Numbered from the stretch's first letter, positions 49,507 to 58,943 are shown. The stretch: 64,000 bases of DNA from Sideroxydans sp. (GCA_028707175.1 JAQTUV010000005.1:62001-126000), one strand, 5' to 3'. Notes: generated from the letters alone by a model not told the origin. Program-made: numbers and translations.

Positions 49507-50046
49507 ATGAATTGGAAAAATACCACGAGCCGTTATGGCTCACTCTCTATCGGTCTGCATTGGCTGATGTTGCTGTTGTTCATTGGCGTGTATGCCAGCA
49601 TCGAGCTGCGTGTGTTGTACGAAAAAGGCAGCGACCCGCGCGAAGCTTTGAAGAGCTTGCATTTCGCACTGGGCATGTTGGTTTTCGCCTTGGTGTGGTT
49701 ACGCATCGCGGCACGTCTCTCCGGCCCCACACCCGCTATTCAGCCCGCCCCAGCGCAATCACAGCAGCTTGCTGCGAAGCTGTTGCATCTGGCTTTGTAT
49801 GTATTGATGATCGGTATGCCGATCAGTGGCTGGTTGCTGCTGAGCGCAGCGGGCAAAGCTATTCCCTTCGACCTGCCCGCTCTGATCGAAGCGAACAAGG
49901 AACTCGCCTCACAGATCAAAGAGGTACATGAAGTCATCGGCACCACGGGTTATTTTCTCATTGGCGGACATGTGATCGCCGCGCTGTATCATCACCTCGT
50001 CGTACGCGACGACACGCTGACACGCATCCTTCCACTCAGAAAGTAA
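49507..50046 (+). CDS. Cytochrome b561
   Basis: A 179-residue four-helix diheme membrane protein of the CybB type, probably passing electrons from ubiquinol to a periplasmic acceptor such as superoxide or a c-type carrier. Candidate heme-ligating histidines lie in IGLHWLML, SLHFALGM, VHEVIGTTGY and GHVIAALYHHLV. An AGGAGA site precedes the ATG. It stands alone between eptA and a YhcH-like gene. Confidence 0.92.
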   Translation: MNWKNTTSRYGSLSIGLHWLMLLLFIGVYASIELRVLYEKGSDPREALKSLHFALGMLVFALVWLRIAARLSGPTPAIQPAPAQSQQLAAKLLHLALYVLMIGMPISGWLLLSAAGKAIPFDLPALIEANKELASQIKEVHEVIGTTGYFLIGGHVIAALYHHLVVRDDTLTRILPLRK

Positions 50047-50051
50047 GCCCC

Positions 50052-50507
50052 ATGATCCTCTCCTCCCTCTCCCAATCTGAACGCTACACCGCGCTGCACC
50101 CCCTGTTCCAACGTGCGTTCGATCACATCCGCACAACTGACTTCTTCGCACTCTCCCCGGGGAGATACCACATCCTCGGTGAAGACTTGATCGCCATCGT
50201 GGAACAGGTACCCGCGAAGACGAAGGAGATAGCGAAGTTGGAGGCACACCGCAGATACATCGACATCCAGTTGGTGCTGGAGGGTGACGAGACGATGGGC
50301 TGGAAACCGTTGGCAGATTGTTTGAACCCAGTGAGCGAACACAGTGACGAGCGCGATATCCGCTTCTTCCACGATGCGCCAGCCTCGTATGTGCCTGTGC
50401 CGCCCGATCACTTCTGCATCTTTTATCCTGAGGATGCGCATGCGCCGTTGATTGGCACGGGAACGGTGCGCAAGGTGATTTTTAAGGTAGCGGTGAATCC
50501 GGCCTAA
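50052..50507 (+). CDS. YhcH/YjgK/YiaL-family (DUF386) cupin protein
   Basis: A 151-residue beta-sandwich protein. The motif AHRRYIDIQLVLEGDETMGW and the metal-like IFYPEDAHAPLI are characteristic of the family, which includes TabA (biofilm) and sugar-catabolism members of uncertain chemistry. It begins 5 bp after the cytochrome b561 stop, so the two are probably co-transcribed, though a functional link is not obvious. Confidence 0.88.
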   Translation: MILSSLSQSERYTALHPLFQRAFDHIRTTDFFALSPGRYHILGEDLIAIVEQVPAKTKEIAKLEAHRRYIDIQLVLEGDETMGWKPLADCLNPVSEHSDERDIRFFHDAPASYVPVPPDHFCIFYPEDAHAPLIGTGTVRKVIFKVAVNPA

Positions 50508-50623
50508 TCATTGATATCGCCTCCCTCATAGCGGGCAAGCGACTCTTCGAGTTAGCCCAACATGCCGCGTCTAACTGAAGTCCGACCTACAAATACTTCG
50601 ACTTTGTAGCGGAATGTCTAGCG

Positions 50624-51475
50624 TTAGTGCTCGTCGAACGCCACATCGCCCTCGTCCACCTTCGCACCCAGTTGTATGTTCTTGAAGTCGAACAATCCGC
50701 CATCCAGCAGATGTGAGGGTTTTACGTTCTGCATGGCAGAGAAGATGGTCTGCGAACGTCCTGGATATTGGCGCTCCCAATCAATCAGCATCTGCTTGAT
50801 GTTCTGGCGTTGTAGGTTCTCTTGCGAGCCGCACAGGTTGCACGGGATGATAGGAAATTCCATGGCACGCGCATACCGCGCAATATCTTTCTCAGCGCAA
50901 TAGGCCAGCGGGCGGATGACGATGTGATCGCCTTTGTCGGTCACCAATTTTGGCGGCATCGCTTTCAATTTACCGGCGAAGAACATGTTCAAAAACAGCG
51001 TCTCCACCATGTCGTCGCGGTGATGACCCAGCGCAATCTTGTTCGCACCTAGTTCACCCGCCACTTTGTAGATGATGCCGCGACGCAACCGCGAGCACAG
51101 TGAACAGGTCGTTTTCCCTTCAGGAATTTTCTCTTTGACGATGGAATAGGTGTCTTGCGTCTCGATGTGGAAATCCACGCCAATCTTTTTCAGATAATTC
51201 GGCAACACATCCGCAGGGAAACCCGGTTGCTTCTGATCCAGATTCATCGCCACGATCTTGAAGTCGATAGGCGCGCGTTTGCGCAGCGTGAGCAGGATGT
51301 CTAACAAGGTGTAGGAATCCTTGCCGCCACTCAGACACACCATCACGGTGTCGCCCTCTTCGATCATGTTGAAATCGCCAATAGCTTTGCCGACCTGACT
51401 TTCCAACCGGCCTTTGAGGCGATTGAAATTGGTAGATTGCGATTCGAAGTGGATAGGTTGGATGGTGTCGTTCAT
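50624..51475 (-). CDS. ttcA: tRNA 2-thiocytidine biosynthesis protein TtcA
   Basis: ATP-dependent, Fe-S cluster enzyme that thiolates C32 of certain tRNAs. The 283-residue protein has the PP-loop [18 protein letters not shown] near residue 50 and the two CxxC pairs that hold the cluster, [12 protein letters not shown] and [11 protein letters not shown]. Length is standard. It stands between repeat-containing gaps on both sides. Confidence 0.95.
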   Translation of the reverse strand: MNDTIQPIHFESQSTNFNRLKGRLESQVGKAIGDFNMIEEGDTVMVCLSGGKDSYTLLDILLTLRKRAPIDFKIVAMNLDQKQPGFPADVLPNYLKKIGVDFHIETQDTYSIVKEKIPEGKTTCSLCSRLRRGIIYKVAGELGANKIALGHHRDDMVETLFLNMFFAGKLKAMPPKLVTDKGDHIVIRPLAYCAEKDIARYARAMEFPIIPCNLCGSQENLQRQNIKQMLIDWERQYPGRSQTIFSAMQNVKPSHLLDGGLFDFKNIQLGAKVDEGDVAFDEH

Positions 51476-51489
51476 GTGTTTTGCTCTAC

Positions 51490-51570
51490 TTCCGTTCGCC
51501 CTAAGCTTGTCAAAGGGCTGGTTTTATTTCCCGTTCATGGTTCGACAAGCTCACCACGAACGGTAACAGA
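51490..51570. repeat. Dispersed repeat pair between ttcA and the SDR gene
   Basis: Two imperfect inverted-repeat units: CGCCCTAAGCTTGTCAAAGG, and one spanning CCGTTCATGGTTCGACAAGC to CACGAACGG. They share the GCTTGTC/GACAAGC motif with the copy after ahcY. The gap holds no gene. Confidence 0.6.
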
Positions 51571-51581
51571 GATACGTTTCG

Positions 51582-52322
51582 TTAAATATTGATACTGCGT
51601 CCGCCATCCACTGCGATGACTTGGCCTGTGATGTAAGGCGCATCGGCGATTAAGAATTGCACCGCTTTGGCGATGTCGTCGGGCTCGCCTTCGCGCTTGA
51701 GCAGCGTGTGCGCAACAATCTTGTTGCGTTGCTCCATATCCTGCCACGTATCACCCTCGGGCCAGATGATGACTCCGGGCGCGACCGCATTGACGCGGAC
51801 TTGCGGCGCCATCTCTTGCGCCAATGACTTGGTCAGCGCGACCAAGCCGGATTTCGCCACGCTGTACAACAGGTGCCCCTGCATGGGGCGCTCCGCGTGG
51901 ATATCAGCGATGTTAACAATGCAGCCATTGCATCGTTTTAACTCTACGGCCGCCGCTTGCGCCAGATACAGCGGCGCTTTCAGATTGGTGCCCACCAAAT
52001 CAAGCCAATGAGACTCATCCACTTCCGCCAACGGTGTCGCAAAGAAACTGGAGGCATTGTTGATGAGCGCATCCAACCTTCCAAAATAGCTGATGGCCTC
52101 GTCGATCATCGGCTTAAGCTCTGCCACATCAACCAAATCAGCCTGCACGCACTGCACAGAGTCTTTGCGTATCTCGTTCAACTCGGCACGCAACGCAAGT
52201 GCGTCATAGATCGAACTGCGATAGTGAATAACGATGTTCGCACCCGCCGCGTGCAAACGACGCACGATAGCCGCGCCTACACGCTTTGCCCCGCCAGTCA
52301 CCAATACCGTTTTGCCTTGCAT
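51582..52322 (-). CDS. Pteridine reductase-like short-chain dehydrogenase
   Basis: A 246-residue classical SDR. It has TVLVTGGAKRVGAAIVRRLH with the arginine-containing NADPH loop of pteridine reductases (GAKRVG), LINNASSFFATPLAEVDES, and the YSVAKSGLVALTKSLA catalytic Tyr-Lys. The FolM/PTR1-like reading, reducing dihydrobiopterin or dihydrofolate, rests on these motifs. The ATG at 52322 has GGAG eight bases upstream; a GTG four codons earlier is an alternative. It is divergent from the methyltransferase gene, with only 45 bp between. Confidence 0.85.
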   Translation of the reverse strand: MQGKTVLVTGGAKRVGAAIVRRLHAAGANIVIHYRSSIYDALALRAELNEIRKDSVQCVQADLVDVAELKPMIDEAISYFGRLDALINNASSFFATPLAEVDESHWLDLVGTNLKAPLYLAQAAAVELKRCNGCIVNIADIHAERPMQGHLLYSVAKSGLVALTKSLAQEMAPQVRVNAVAPGVIIWPEGDTWQDMEQRNKIVAHTLLKREGEPDDIAKAVQFLIADAPYITGQVIAVDGGRSINI

Positions 52323-52367
52323 GCCTGTCTCCACTACACTTCGCTCACTTTCGAATTATACCTGACC

Positions 52368-53585
52368 ATGCGCGCCAACCTTCCCACACCCAGCCCTGAA
52401 GCCATCGCCCATAGCGAACGTCTAAGTGAATTCATCCGCCACGATATCGCCGCCCAAGGGGGGTGGATACCGTTCTCACGCTTTATGGAGTTGGCCCTAT
52501 ACGCACCGGGCTTGGGTTACTACACGGCAGGGGCGCGGAAATTCGGCGAAGCGGGCGACTTCATCACCGCACCTGAAATGTCCGCTTTGTTTGGCCGCAC
52601 CCTCGCCAAACAACTCATCGCAGTGATGCAAGCAAGCACACCGCATATCCTCGAACTCGGCGCAGGCAGCGGAAAGTTAGCCTTAGACATCCTCACTGAG
52701 TTAGAGAAACGTGACTCACTACCCGAAAGTTATTCGATACTCGAAGTCAGCGCTGACCTGCGCGAACGCCAACAAGCCTTGATTCAAGAACGCTTACCGC
52801 ATCTCGCTGGCCGTGTGCAGTGGCTAGATGTACTGCCAGAAAAGATATCCGGCGCTGTCATCGGCAACGAAGTATTGGACGCACTGCCTGTGCATCTCGT
52901 GTATTGGCGCACAAGCAATGTAGGTCAGGATACTTCCCGACAAGGCAACGTCGGGATGAATCCCGACCTACAAAATCGCGACATCTTTGAGCGCGGCGTC
53001 ATCAGCAACGGTGACACCTTTGCATGGCAAGACCGCATCCCCGAAAACACCGCCCTGCTCGACATCGCCAATAATCTCACCGTCCCTGACGACTACCTGA
53101 GTGAGGTTTCACTGGCGGCGCGTGGCCTCATCGCCAGCTTGAGCGAACGCATAGATCAAGGGGCGATGATCTTCATCGACTACGGTTTCGGCAGTGCCGA
53201 GTATTACCACCCGCAACGCTCTCGCGGCACGCTGATGTGCCACTACCGCCACCACTCGCACGACGATCCGTTCTATCTATTGGGCTTGCAGGACATCACG
53301 GCACACGTCGATTTCACCGCCATCGCCGAATCCGCCATTGACCACGGCGCACATTTCTTAGGCTACACCTCGCAAGCGCATTTCCTCATCAACAACGGCG
53401 TGACCGATCTATTGAGCGAAGTCTCGCCAGAAGATGTGCGCGCCTACGCCCCGCTCTCCAGCCAGTTACAAAAACTCACCAGCCCCGCCGAGATGGGCGA
53501 ACTGTTCAAAGTGATCGCATTGGGTAAAGGAATGGAAGAGCCATTGGCGGGATTCTTACGCGGAGATATGTCGCGGCGCTTGTGA
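52368..53585 (+). CDS. MidA/NDUFAF7-like SAM-dependent methyltransferase with in-frame repeat insert
   Basis: A 405-residue PF02636-type methyltransferase. Eukaryotic NDUFAF7 methylates an arginine of complex I; the role of bacterial members is unknown. Motifs are GGWIPFSRFMELALYAPGLG, AGDFITAPEMS, the SAM site LELGAGSGKLALDIL and IGNEVLDALPVHLVYW. The start at 52368 begins this family core; the frame is open over 130 codons upstream across the divergent SDR gene. Residues about 185-202 (SNVGQDTSRQGNVGMNPDLQ) come from a palindromic repeat (52920-52971) inserted right after VHLVYWR, without breaking the frame. Confidence 0.88.
   Translation: MRANLPTPSPEAIAHSERLSEFIRHDIAAQGGWIPFSRFMELALYAPGLGYYTAGARKFGEAGDFITAPEMSALFGRTLAKQLIAVMQASTPHILELGAGSGKLALDILTELEKRDSLPESYSILEVSADLRERQQALIQERLPHLAGRVQWLDVLPEKISGAVIGNEVLDALPVHLVYWRTSNVGQDTSRQGNVGMNPDLQNRDIFERGVISNGDTFAWQDRIPENTALLDIANNLTVPDDYLSEVSLAARGLIASLSERIDQGAMIFIDYGFGSAEYYHPQRSRGTLMCHYRHHSHDDPFYLLGLQDITAHVDFTAIAESAIDHGAHFLGYTSQAHFLINNGVTDLLSEVSPEDVRAYAPLSSQLQKLTSPAEMGELFKVIALGKGMEEPLAGFLRGDMSRRL
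52920..52971. repeat. GTAGGTC...GACCTAC repeat inside the MidA-like gene
   Basis: The element starts GTAGGTCAGGATACTTCCCG and ends GTCGGGATGAATCCCGACCTAC-like (the last 20 bases are CGGGATGAATCCCGACCTAC). It shares both ends with the groES-groEL intergenic copy at 33876-33921. It is read in frame. Confidence 0.85.
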
Positions 53586-53613
53586 AAGCATGCAGCGGAC
53601 TCACCGAGATTCG

Positions 53614-53823
53614 ATGAACACCCCAGATACTCAGCCAGAAGATTGCGTCATGTGCCATTGCAGCGGCACCAAACGCAACAACATTCAAAACCTATTCAAC
53701 CAAGGAATGGATATGGCGGCCATTTCAAGATGGACAGGCGCGCTCTCCGGCTGTGGTGGTTGCGAGTGGGACATTGCAGCGTTTCTGAAAGAGTTGGACG
53801 AGCAAAGAAACGAGGCTCAATAA
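53614..53823 (+). CDS. BFD-like [2Fe-2S]-binding small protein
   Basis: A 69-residue protein with cysteines arranged as CVMCHCSG near the start and GCGGCEWDIAAFLKEL near the end. This resembles the bacterioferritin-associated ferredoxin (BFD) fold with four cysteines for a [2Fe-2S] cluster, with an extra N-terminal cysteine. The start at 53614 (MNTPDTQPED) is preferred over one eight codons earlier. It follows the MidA-like gene by 28 bp. Function is unknown; iron or redox sensing is an inference. Confidence 0.7.
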   Translation: MNTPDTQPEDCVMCHCSGTKRNNIQNLFNQGMDMAAISRWTGALSGCGGCEWDIAAFLKELDEQRNEAQ

Positions 53824-53894
53824 CGCCGTTGAAGTGAACAGCAAGCAAACCGTTAACTGCCCCTAAAGCCCGAAGATATGTCGCGACGACCTTG

Positions 53895-54827
53895 TTAAGG
53901 CGCAATCTGTAGTTGAGCAGGATCAATTAGCAGATAGCGCGCGCAACGTTTTTCCTCTCGACTACCATCATCGCTCACGATGAGAATGTATGACTTGCCA
54001 TCGATCACAGCGGGCGTGATTCCTTCTGCATGCTCAAAGCCTGCTAGACCTGGCACGCTGACACGTCTAGCCGGTGCATCCACTTGTCCGTTCCAAAACC
54101 AAAGCTGAAAGTGAATCTGCTCACGCGCGACTGGACCGCTAATCACTAGATAGCCGTCGAGGTCAGGGATGTAAGACATGCCACGTATGCCGTTACCCTC
54201 TAGATCTAATGTGTGCAGCGTAGTTACGCTGAGTTTCGCACCTGCCTCAAAGGCAGCAGCAAAATCATCAACACGAGCAATGATGGCGCGCTGATTCAAC
54301 AATGGACTACGTAAGCCAATCAACAGCTGCTGCTGGTCGTGACTCACCTCCAGCGCTTCGATGTTCAGCCCGCCATCATTTTTTACATCGCGGATTGCGA
54401 CGGCCTGTGCCAAAACAGGATGCGCCGCCGTCAGCGCAGGTTTGAGCGATGTGACTACGCTCGCCTCTAACACGCGTTCACCCTCGATACGAAAACGCAC
54501 AAACTTGTCGCGTGACTTTTTCTCGTCGCCATCACCTGTGCGTGAATGCGAAGTCAGCGCGTAAATAAAACCCGCTTGATCGACAGCGAGCCCTTCCAGA
54601 TCATCCAGTTTCCAAAAGTCCTCATCACGCTGGAACACGCGCTGAAGCAAGCTCTGCTCCAACGCTGCGCTACGCACACAGCCATCAGCGGCCAGCATCA
54701 GCATACTGAATGGATGTTCTTTTTCATCTTCAACCACCAAGAAGCGACCGTCTGCCAGCTGCTGAACGGCGGAAGGTTCATAAATACCCGCGAGGGGGGC
54801 GAACTTGCCGATGTTATTGAACGTCAT
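53895..54827 (-). CDS. DUF3616 protein
   Basis: A 310-residue protein with repeated beta-propeller-like strands. The stretch DDLEGLAVDQAGFIYALTSH, the later LNIEALEVSHDQQQLLIGLR and IRGMSYIPDLDGYLVISG fit the DUF3616 family, which has no known function. No signal peptide is visible, so it is probably cytoplasmic. It lies convergent with the BFD-like gene. Confidence 0.8.
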   Translation of the reverse strand: MTFNNIGKFAPLAGIYEPSAVQQLADGRFLVVEDEKEHPFSMLMLAADGCVRSAALEQSLLQRVFQRDEDFWKLDDLEGLAVDQAGFIYALTSHSRTGDGDEKKSRDKFVRFRIEGERVLEASVVTSLKPALTAAHPVLAQAVAIRDVKNDGGLNIEALEVSHDQQQLLIGLRSPLLNQRAIIARVDDFAAAFEAGAKLSVTTLHTLDLEGNGIRGMSYIPDLDGYLVISGPVAREQIHFQLWFWNGQVDAPARRVSVPGLAGFEHAEGITPAVIDGKSYILIVSDDGSREEKRCARYLLIDPAQLQIAP

Positions 54828-54894
54828 GTGACCTCACTTGATTCAATGCCGCTATCGCGTTGCGCTTGGCAAAACATCGTAGCGACGACGATGC

Positions 54895-55263
54895 TCACAT
54901 CTGTGCAAAAAATACCCACCCCGCCAACAGACACACAACAACAGTCAAACCAATGACACGCCGTCGATTCGTTTCTACGCGCTCGATGAGTCGCGTATTT
55001 TGTTCAGCCAGTGTCTTAATCAATTCGGATGAGGCGAGCATCTGCTGATGCAGATCCACAATCTCGCCTTCCAATTTTCCCAACCGTGTTTGCAGAGATT
55101 CAATAGAGTGAGGTGACACCGATGGTGAAGAAACTTCCGCAACAACTGTTTTTCCGCGCACCGTGCCCCAAAGTTTTTTCGCACCTTCAGACACTTTTGG
55201 CGCGTTCTTCATCACCTCGCCCCACGGAATATTTTGCAGTACCACCAGCCACGGAAAAGCCAT
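54895..55263 (-). CDS. Coiled-coil protein with a C-terminal membrane anchor
   Basis: A 122-residue protein with no family I recognise. The N-terminus (MAFPWLVVLQNIPWGEVMKN) is followed by a Lys/Thr-rich linker and a heptad-rich helix at about residues 55-95 (LQTRLGKLEGEIVDLHQQML). It ends in one membrane span (IGLTVVVCLLAGWVFFAQM), so it is a tail-anchored candidate. It is on the same strand as cca upstream and DUF3616 downstream. Confidence 0.75.
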   Translation of the reverse strand: MAFPWLVVLQNIPWGEVMKNAPKVSEGAKKLWGTVRGKTVVAEVSSPSVSPHSIESLQTRLGKLEGEIVDLHQQMLASSELIKTLAEQNTRLIERVETNRRRVIGLTVVVCLLAGWVFFAQM

Positions 55264-55306
55264 TTTGATTGTCCTTTATAGATTCGACCCAACAAGTAAA
55301 ACTTGC

Positions 55307-56527
55307 CTACATCACGCTCCCCACCGCCAAGATGCGCGCCTCTCTCACCTTGTCGGCAATGAGCATCTTGTCCGCACACGCACGGGCGATGTCACCTGCA
55401 TTCACAGCTTGTGCAGCTGCTGCGCATTTCATGAAATAAGCTGTCTGGGGGTAGGCATCATTCTCATGGCCGGCACGTCCGCGCGCATCCGATTCGCAGG
55501 CTTGCAGAATTAAGGCGAAGCGCTCCGGCTTGCGCCACAGATCGCAGCTATCGAACAACTTGACGATGGTGTCGGCACGCAGCTCTTTGGCTCTGTGGAT
55601 GTTGCCGTGATAACGCGCGACAAGCGCAGCAAGATCTCTGCATTCAGCTGGCACGCGCAAACGCTCGCATACACCTTTGAGCAGATCGACACTACGCATC
55701 TCGTGGCCAATGTGACGCGGCAGGATGTCGGCGGGCGTATTGCCTTTGCCGAGGTCATGGCCCAGCGCGGCGAATCTGACTTCCAGCGGATAGCCATGTT
55801 TGGCGGTGTCATCCAACACCATCATGGCGTGGATGCCGCAGTCGATCTCGGGATGGTAGGTCGGATTCTGCGGCACGCCGAACATGACATCCAACTCTGG
55901 CAATATCTTTTTGAGCGCACCACATTCGCGTAGCGTGGTGAAGAAGCGCGAGGGATGTTGTTCCATCAATCCGCGTGAGAGTTCTTGCCACACACGCTCA
56001 GCCACCAGCGCATCCACTTCGCCGTTGCTGACCATCGCGCGCATCAATTCCAATGTCTCGGGGGCGAAGGTGAAGCCAAAACGTGCGGCGAAACGTGCGC
56101 CACGCAAGATGCGCACAGGATCTTCGGCAAAGGCTGCGCTCACATGACGCAACACGCCCGCCTTGAGGTCGGCTTGTCCATTATGCGGGTCGATGAGGTT
56201 GCCATCGACATCTTGTGCGATGGCATTGATGGTGAAGTCGCGACGCAACAAATCTTGTTCGAGCGTGACCTCAGGTGAGGCATAGACGCTGAAGCCTTTA
56301 TAACCTTGTGCAACTTTGCGCTCGGTACGCGCCAACGCATATTCTTCATGCGTCTTGGGATGCAGAAACACGGGAAAGTCACTGCCGACCGCTTTAAATC
56401 CGCGCGCTTCCATCAGTTCAGGCGTACTCCCTACGACGACCCAATCGTGATCTTTGATAGGCAGTCCCAGCAAACGGTCGCGCACCGCGCCGCCTACACA
56501 ATAGATTTGTGGCTCGTCAGATTTCAT
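55307..56527 (-). CDS. cca: Multifunctional CCA-adding enzyme
   Basis: Adds or repairs the 3' CCA end of tRNAs, with an HD-domain phosphohydrolase part. The 406-residue protein has the class II nucleotidyltransferase start YCVGGAVRDRLLGLPIKDHD and RRDFTINAIAQDVDGNLIDP. The HD signature is in ALGHDLGKGNTP. It overlaps slt by 11 bp. The tRNA-Phe in this window already encodes its CCA, so here the enzyme probably serves mainly for repair. Confidence 0.95.
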   Translation of the reverse strand: MKSDEPQIYCVGGAVRDRLLGLPIKDHDWVVVGSTPELMEARGFKAVGSDFPVFLHPKTHEEYALARTERKVAQGYKGFSVYASPEVTLEQDLLRRDFTINAIAQDVDGNLIDPHNGQADLKAGVLRHVSAAFAEDPVRILRGARFAARFGFTFAPETLELMRAMVSNGEVDALVAERVWQELSRGLMEQHPSRFFTTLRECGALKKILPELDVMFGVPQNPTYHPEIDCGIHAMMVLDDTAKHGYPLEVRFAALGHDLGKGNTPADILPRHIGHEMRSVDLLKGVCERLRVPAECRDLAALVARYHGNIHRAKELRADTIVKLFDSCDLWRKPERFALILQACESDARGRAGHENDAYPQTAYFMKCAAAAQAVNAGDIARACADKMLIADKVREARILAVGSVM

Positions 56528-58445
56528 CAGGAACAGCCTGCTGATTTTGGGAATTCTTAGCTGCGATGATGCCCATGCGCTTTTTCAATGAGGCAGACGA
56601 GCCACCAAATATCTTTGAGTAATAAAGGGTGTTGCTCATCACCTTTTTGACGTAGTCGCGCGTCTCATCAAACGGAATGGTCTCGGCATAGATTGCGCCT
56701 TCCAAGGGAATATTGCCGCGCCACTTGCGTGCCCGACCTGGCCCTGCGTTATAAGCGGCAGAAGCCAACACCGGACTATCATCGAGCTGGCTGAACACGT
56801 TTTTCATGTAGTACGTCCCCAAGCGCAGATTCACGTCCAACTCGTGAATCAAGCCAGCACGATAGCCTTTTATCCCAAGTCGCCGCGCCGCCCACTTCGC
56901 TGTAGCAGGCATGATCTGCATCAATCCTGCTGCGCCGACAGTCGATTTGGCTTGTTGCGCGAAACGACTTTCTTGGCGCATCAGACCATATACCCAAGCC
57001 TCTTCCAACTCTTGTTCACGTAGCGGAGATTGCAAAGCTTCGCGGTACGGTGCTGGAAAGCGCAGATTAAAGTCGTGCATCTCGACTGTGCGAATGGCCG
57101 CATTGATCGAACGATCGTAGATCTCTTTGCGGCGAGCTACTTCGGCTGCGACTAAGAGTTGGCGATCGCTCAATCCACGCAATGCCCAATCCCATTCTTT
57201 GGCAGCCTCAACACGTAAACCCATGCGATACAACATCAAGGTACGCTGTATTCCGGGTCGCGATTCCATCGCGTCAAGCTCTGCATTGCTGGGCTGGAAA
57301 TTGCCAGTCGTGATTCCCGCGTCCGGCGCAATCCCTAATTCATCAGCCGCCATCTGTCCGTAAAAATTATATTCACGGCTCAGGGGCACGAACAAGGCAT
57401 TCGCATCTGCCGGGCGCCCCAACTCTTTCAAAGCGCGCGCCTTCCAATAACGCCATGTACCCTCATTTTGTTGAGCAGGCGTCATCGACACAATGCTTAG
57501 CCACACCTCATGCCAATTCAATGCCCGCAGCGCAGCACGCGCACGCCATGCCAACTGTGTCGTGGTGAGTGCGTCATCCCCAGCTGCCAGATACCACTCC
57601 ATCGCGCGCGCATCATGACCACGTGCAGCCTCAAAGGCTAACCAAGCGAAAAAGTATTTTTTATCCTCATCGGAAAAATCGGAAGCGATTCGTTTCCATT
57701 GTGTCAGTGCGATATCAGGTGATTGTTTAGCCAGTCGGTGGAATGAGAACAACGCGACGCGACGACGCCATTCTGTAGCCTGCGAAAACTCGGTCTTCTC
57801 TAAATACAGTTTAGGATTCCTTACCGCGTTATCTAATTCAACCGACCACGCAGGTGTCGCATCTTTCAGATTAGGCAAAAGCCTCTTCGCCAAGCCCGTA
57901 TTGCCTGCCTCCAAGGCAAGCTGAACGCGCATCATCACATCTGCACGGGTGATGATGTCTTGCTCAATGGCAGCTTGAAAGAGCGGAGCGCAACTCTCTG
58001 GTTGCGCCGTACCGACCAACCATAGTTTGCGTGCCTCACGCATTGCGCCCGTTGCGTCGCGGTTACTTTGCCATTGCAAGGCAGAGCACAATAAATCGTT
58101 ATCGACATTGAGCACACGCGGGTATTCAGCCGCGAACTCATCCCAACGTTGCTCCTTCGCCAAGAACTTCAACCACTCCACACGCAACTGATCGACGATA
58201 GGCGAATCCGCCTCACGCGCCAAAAATGCCTTGATGGGGGCACTACTCTTGTTTTCCCAATTCAAGCGCAGTTGGTAATAACTCAGGTAGGGCTCCAACG
58301 CAGACTTACGTAATGTCGGGGCCAGATTGTCGAGACGTGCGGCATTCCCTGCTCGAAAAGCATCACGCGCCGCCAAGAAATCAGCGTCGACATCAGCCCA
58401 AGAAAATACAGGGAATACACACAATAGGAGCAAAAGATATTTCAT
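56517..58445 (-). CDS. slt: Soluble lytic murein transglycosylase
   Basis: Periplasmic enzyme that cleaves the glycan chain with formation of 1,6-anhydro-MurNAc. The 642-residue protein has a signal peptide (MKYLLLLLCVFPVFSWA), a long alpha-superhelical U/L region, and a C-terminal SLT domain. Its catalytic glutamate lies in AWVYGLMRQESRFAQQAKS, followed by VGAAGLMQIMPATAKW and AYNAGPGRARKW. The start at 58445 is chosen for the signal peptide; a GTG three codons earlier is possible. Confidence 0.95.
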   Translation of the reverse strand: MKYLLLLLCVFPVFSWADVDADFLAARDAFRAGNAARLDNLAPTLRKSALEPYLSYYQLRLNWENKSSAPIKAFLAREADSPIVDQLRVEWLKFLAKEQRWDEFAAEYPRVLNVDNDLLCSALQWQSNRDATGAMREARKLWLVGTAQPESCAPLFQAAIEQDIITRADVMMRVQLALEAGNTGLAKRLLPNLKDATPAWSVELDNAVRNPKLYLEKTEFSQATEWRRRVALFSFHRLAKQSPDIALTQWKRIASDFSDEDKKYFFAWLAFEAARGHDARAMEWYLAAGDDALTTTQLAWRARAALRALNWHEVWLSIVSMTPAQQNEGTWRYWKARALKELGRPADANALFVPLSREYNFYGQMAADELGIAPDAGITTGNFQPSNAELDAMESRPGIQRTLMLYRMGLRVEAAKEWDWALRGLSDRQLLVAAEVARRKEIYDRSINAAIRTVEMHDFNLRFPAPYREALQSPLREQELEEAWVYGLMRQESRFAQQAKSTVGAAGLMQIMPATAKWAARRLGIKGYRAGLIHELDVNLRLGTYYMKNVFSQLDDSPVLASAAYNAGPGRARKWRGNIPLEGAIYAETIPFDETRDYVKKVMSNTLYYSKIFGGSSASLKKRMGIIAAKNSQNQQAVPDEI

Positions 58446-58545
58446 CGAGCGCACAACAGTTCTGAACGCCTAAAAGGATAACACAGCGAGCATACAGCCA
58501 CACTGGCAGAGGCATAACCACCGCCCAGCGAATACCTGATGCGCA

Positions 58546-58576
58546 AACAAAAACGCCTCCCATACTGGAGGCGTTT
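58546..58576 (-). terminator. Terminator of the 73-residue protein gene
   Basis: AAACGCCTCC and GGAGGCGTTT arms flank a 6-nt loop, with five T after the distal arm on the minus strand. It lies 20 bp after the small gene's stop. A run of nine G (58579-58587) abuts it. Confidence 0.9.
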
Positions 58577-58595
58577 AAGGGGGGGGGAATATTAA

Positions 58596-58817
58596 TTAGC
58601 GTTGCGATACGTACATCATCTTCAAGAAGGCATCGACGTCCACATCACGCAATGATTCGGGCATAAAGCGATTCTTAGCTTCTCGCGTATTCGCACAGAT
58701 GCTCATTAAAGAGAGTTGTGGATTCCATCCGGACGCCATCACTTCATCGCTATAGTCGTCAACAGACTCCTCGGGACGTTCTACCTCGTACCCACTCATA
58801 TTCATTACGGTTGCCAT
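58596..58817 (-). CDS. Small acidic protein of unknown function
   Basis: A 73-residue protein. The ATG at 58817 has a near-perfect AAGGAGGTG ribosome site four bases upstream and a strong terminator downstream, so it is very likely real and probably abundant. The sequence starts MATVMNMSGYEVERPEESVD, has the segment EVMASGWNPQLSLM, and ends VDAFLKMMYVSQR. I recognise no domain. There is no signal peptide and it is acidic overall. The SGY...GWNP pattern resembles short conserved Nitrosomonadales proteins from memory only. It stands alone, upstream of slt on the same strand. Confidence 0.75.
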   Translation of the reverse strand: MATVMNMSGYEVERPEESVDDYSDEVMASGWNPQLSLMSICANTREAKNRFMPESLRDVDVDAFLKMMYVSQR

Positions 58818-58943
58818 GTCACACCTCCTTACGTTCCGGCACTTGAATGTGTGCCTGTGTAAGTAATGTATCGGCAGGTGTAGCAAAAAGTTTAGTGAAA
58901 ATCGTTAATACGCTGACAAAATAGGTAAGGCAGACAAACCACC

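Noticed and set aside
51490-51570. Repeats considered as a CRISPR or attachment site
   Set aside because: Units are few, unequal and self-complementary with no regular spacers or cas genes; they fit dispersed REP-like elements.
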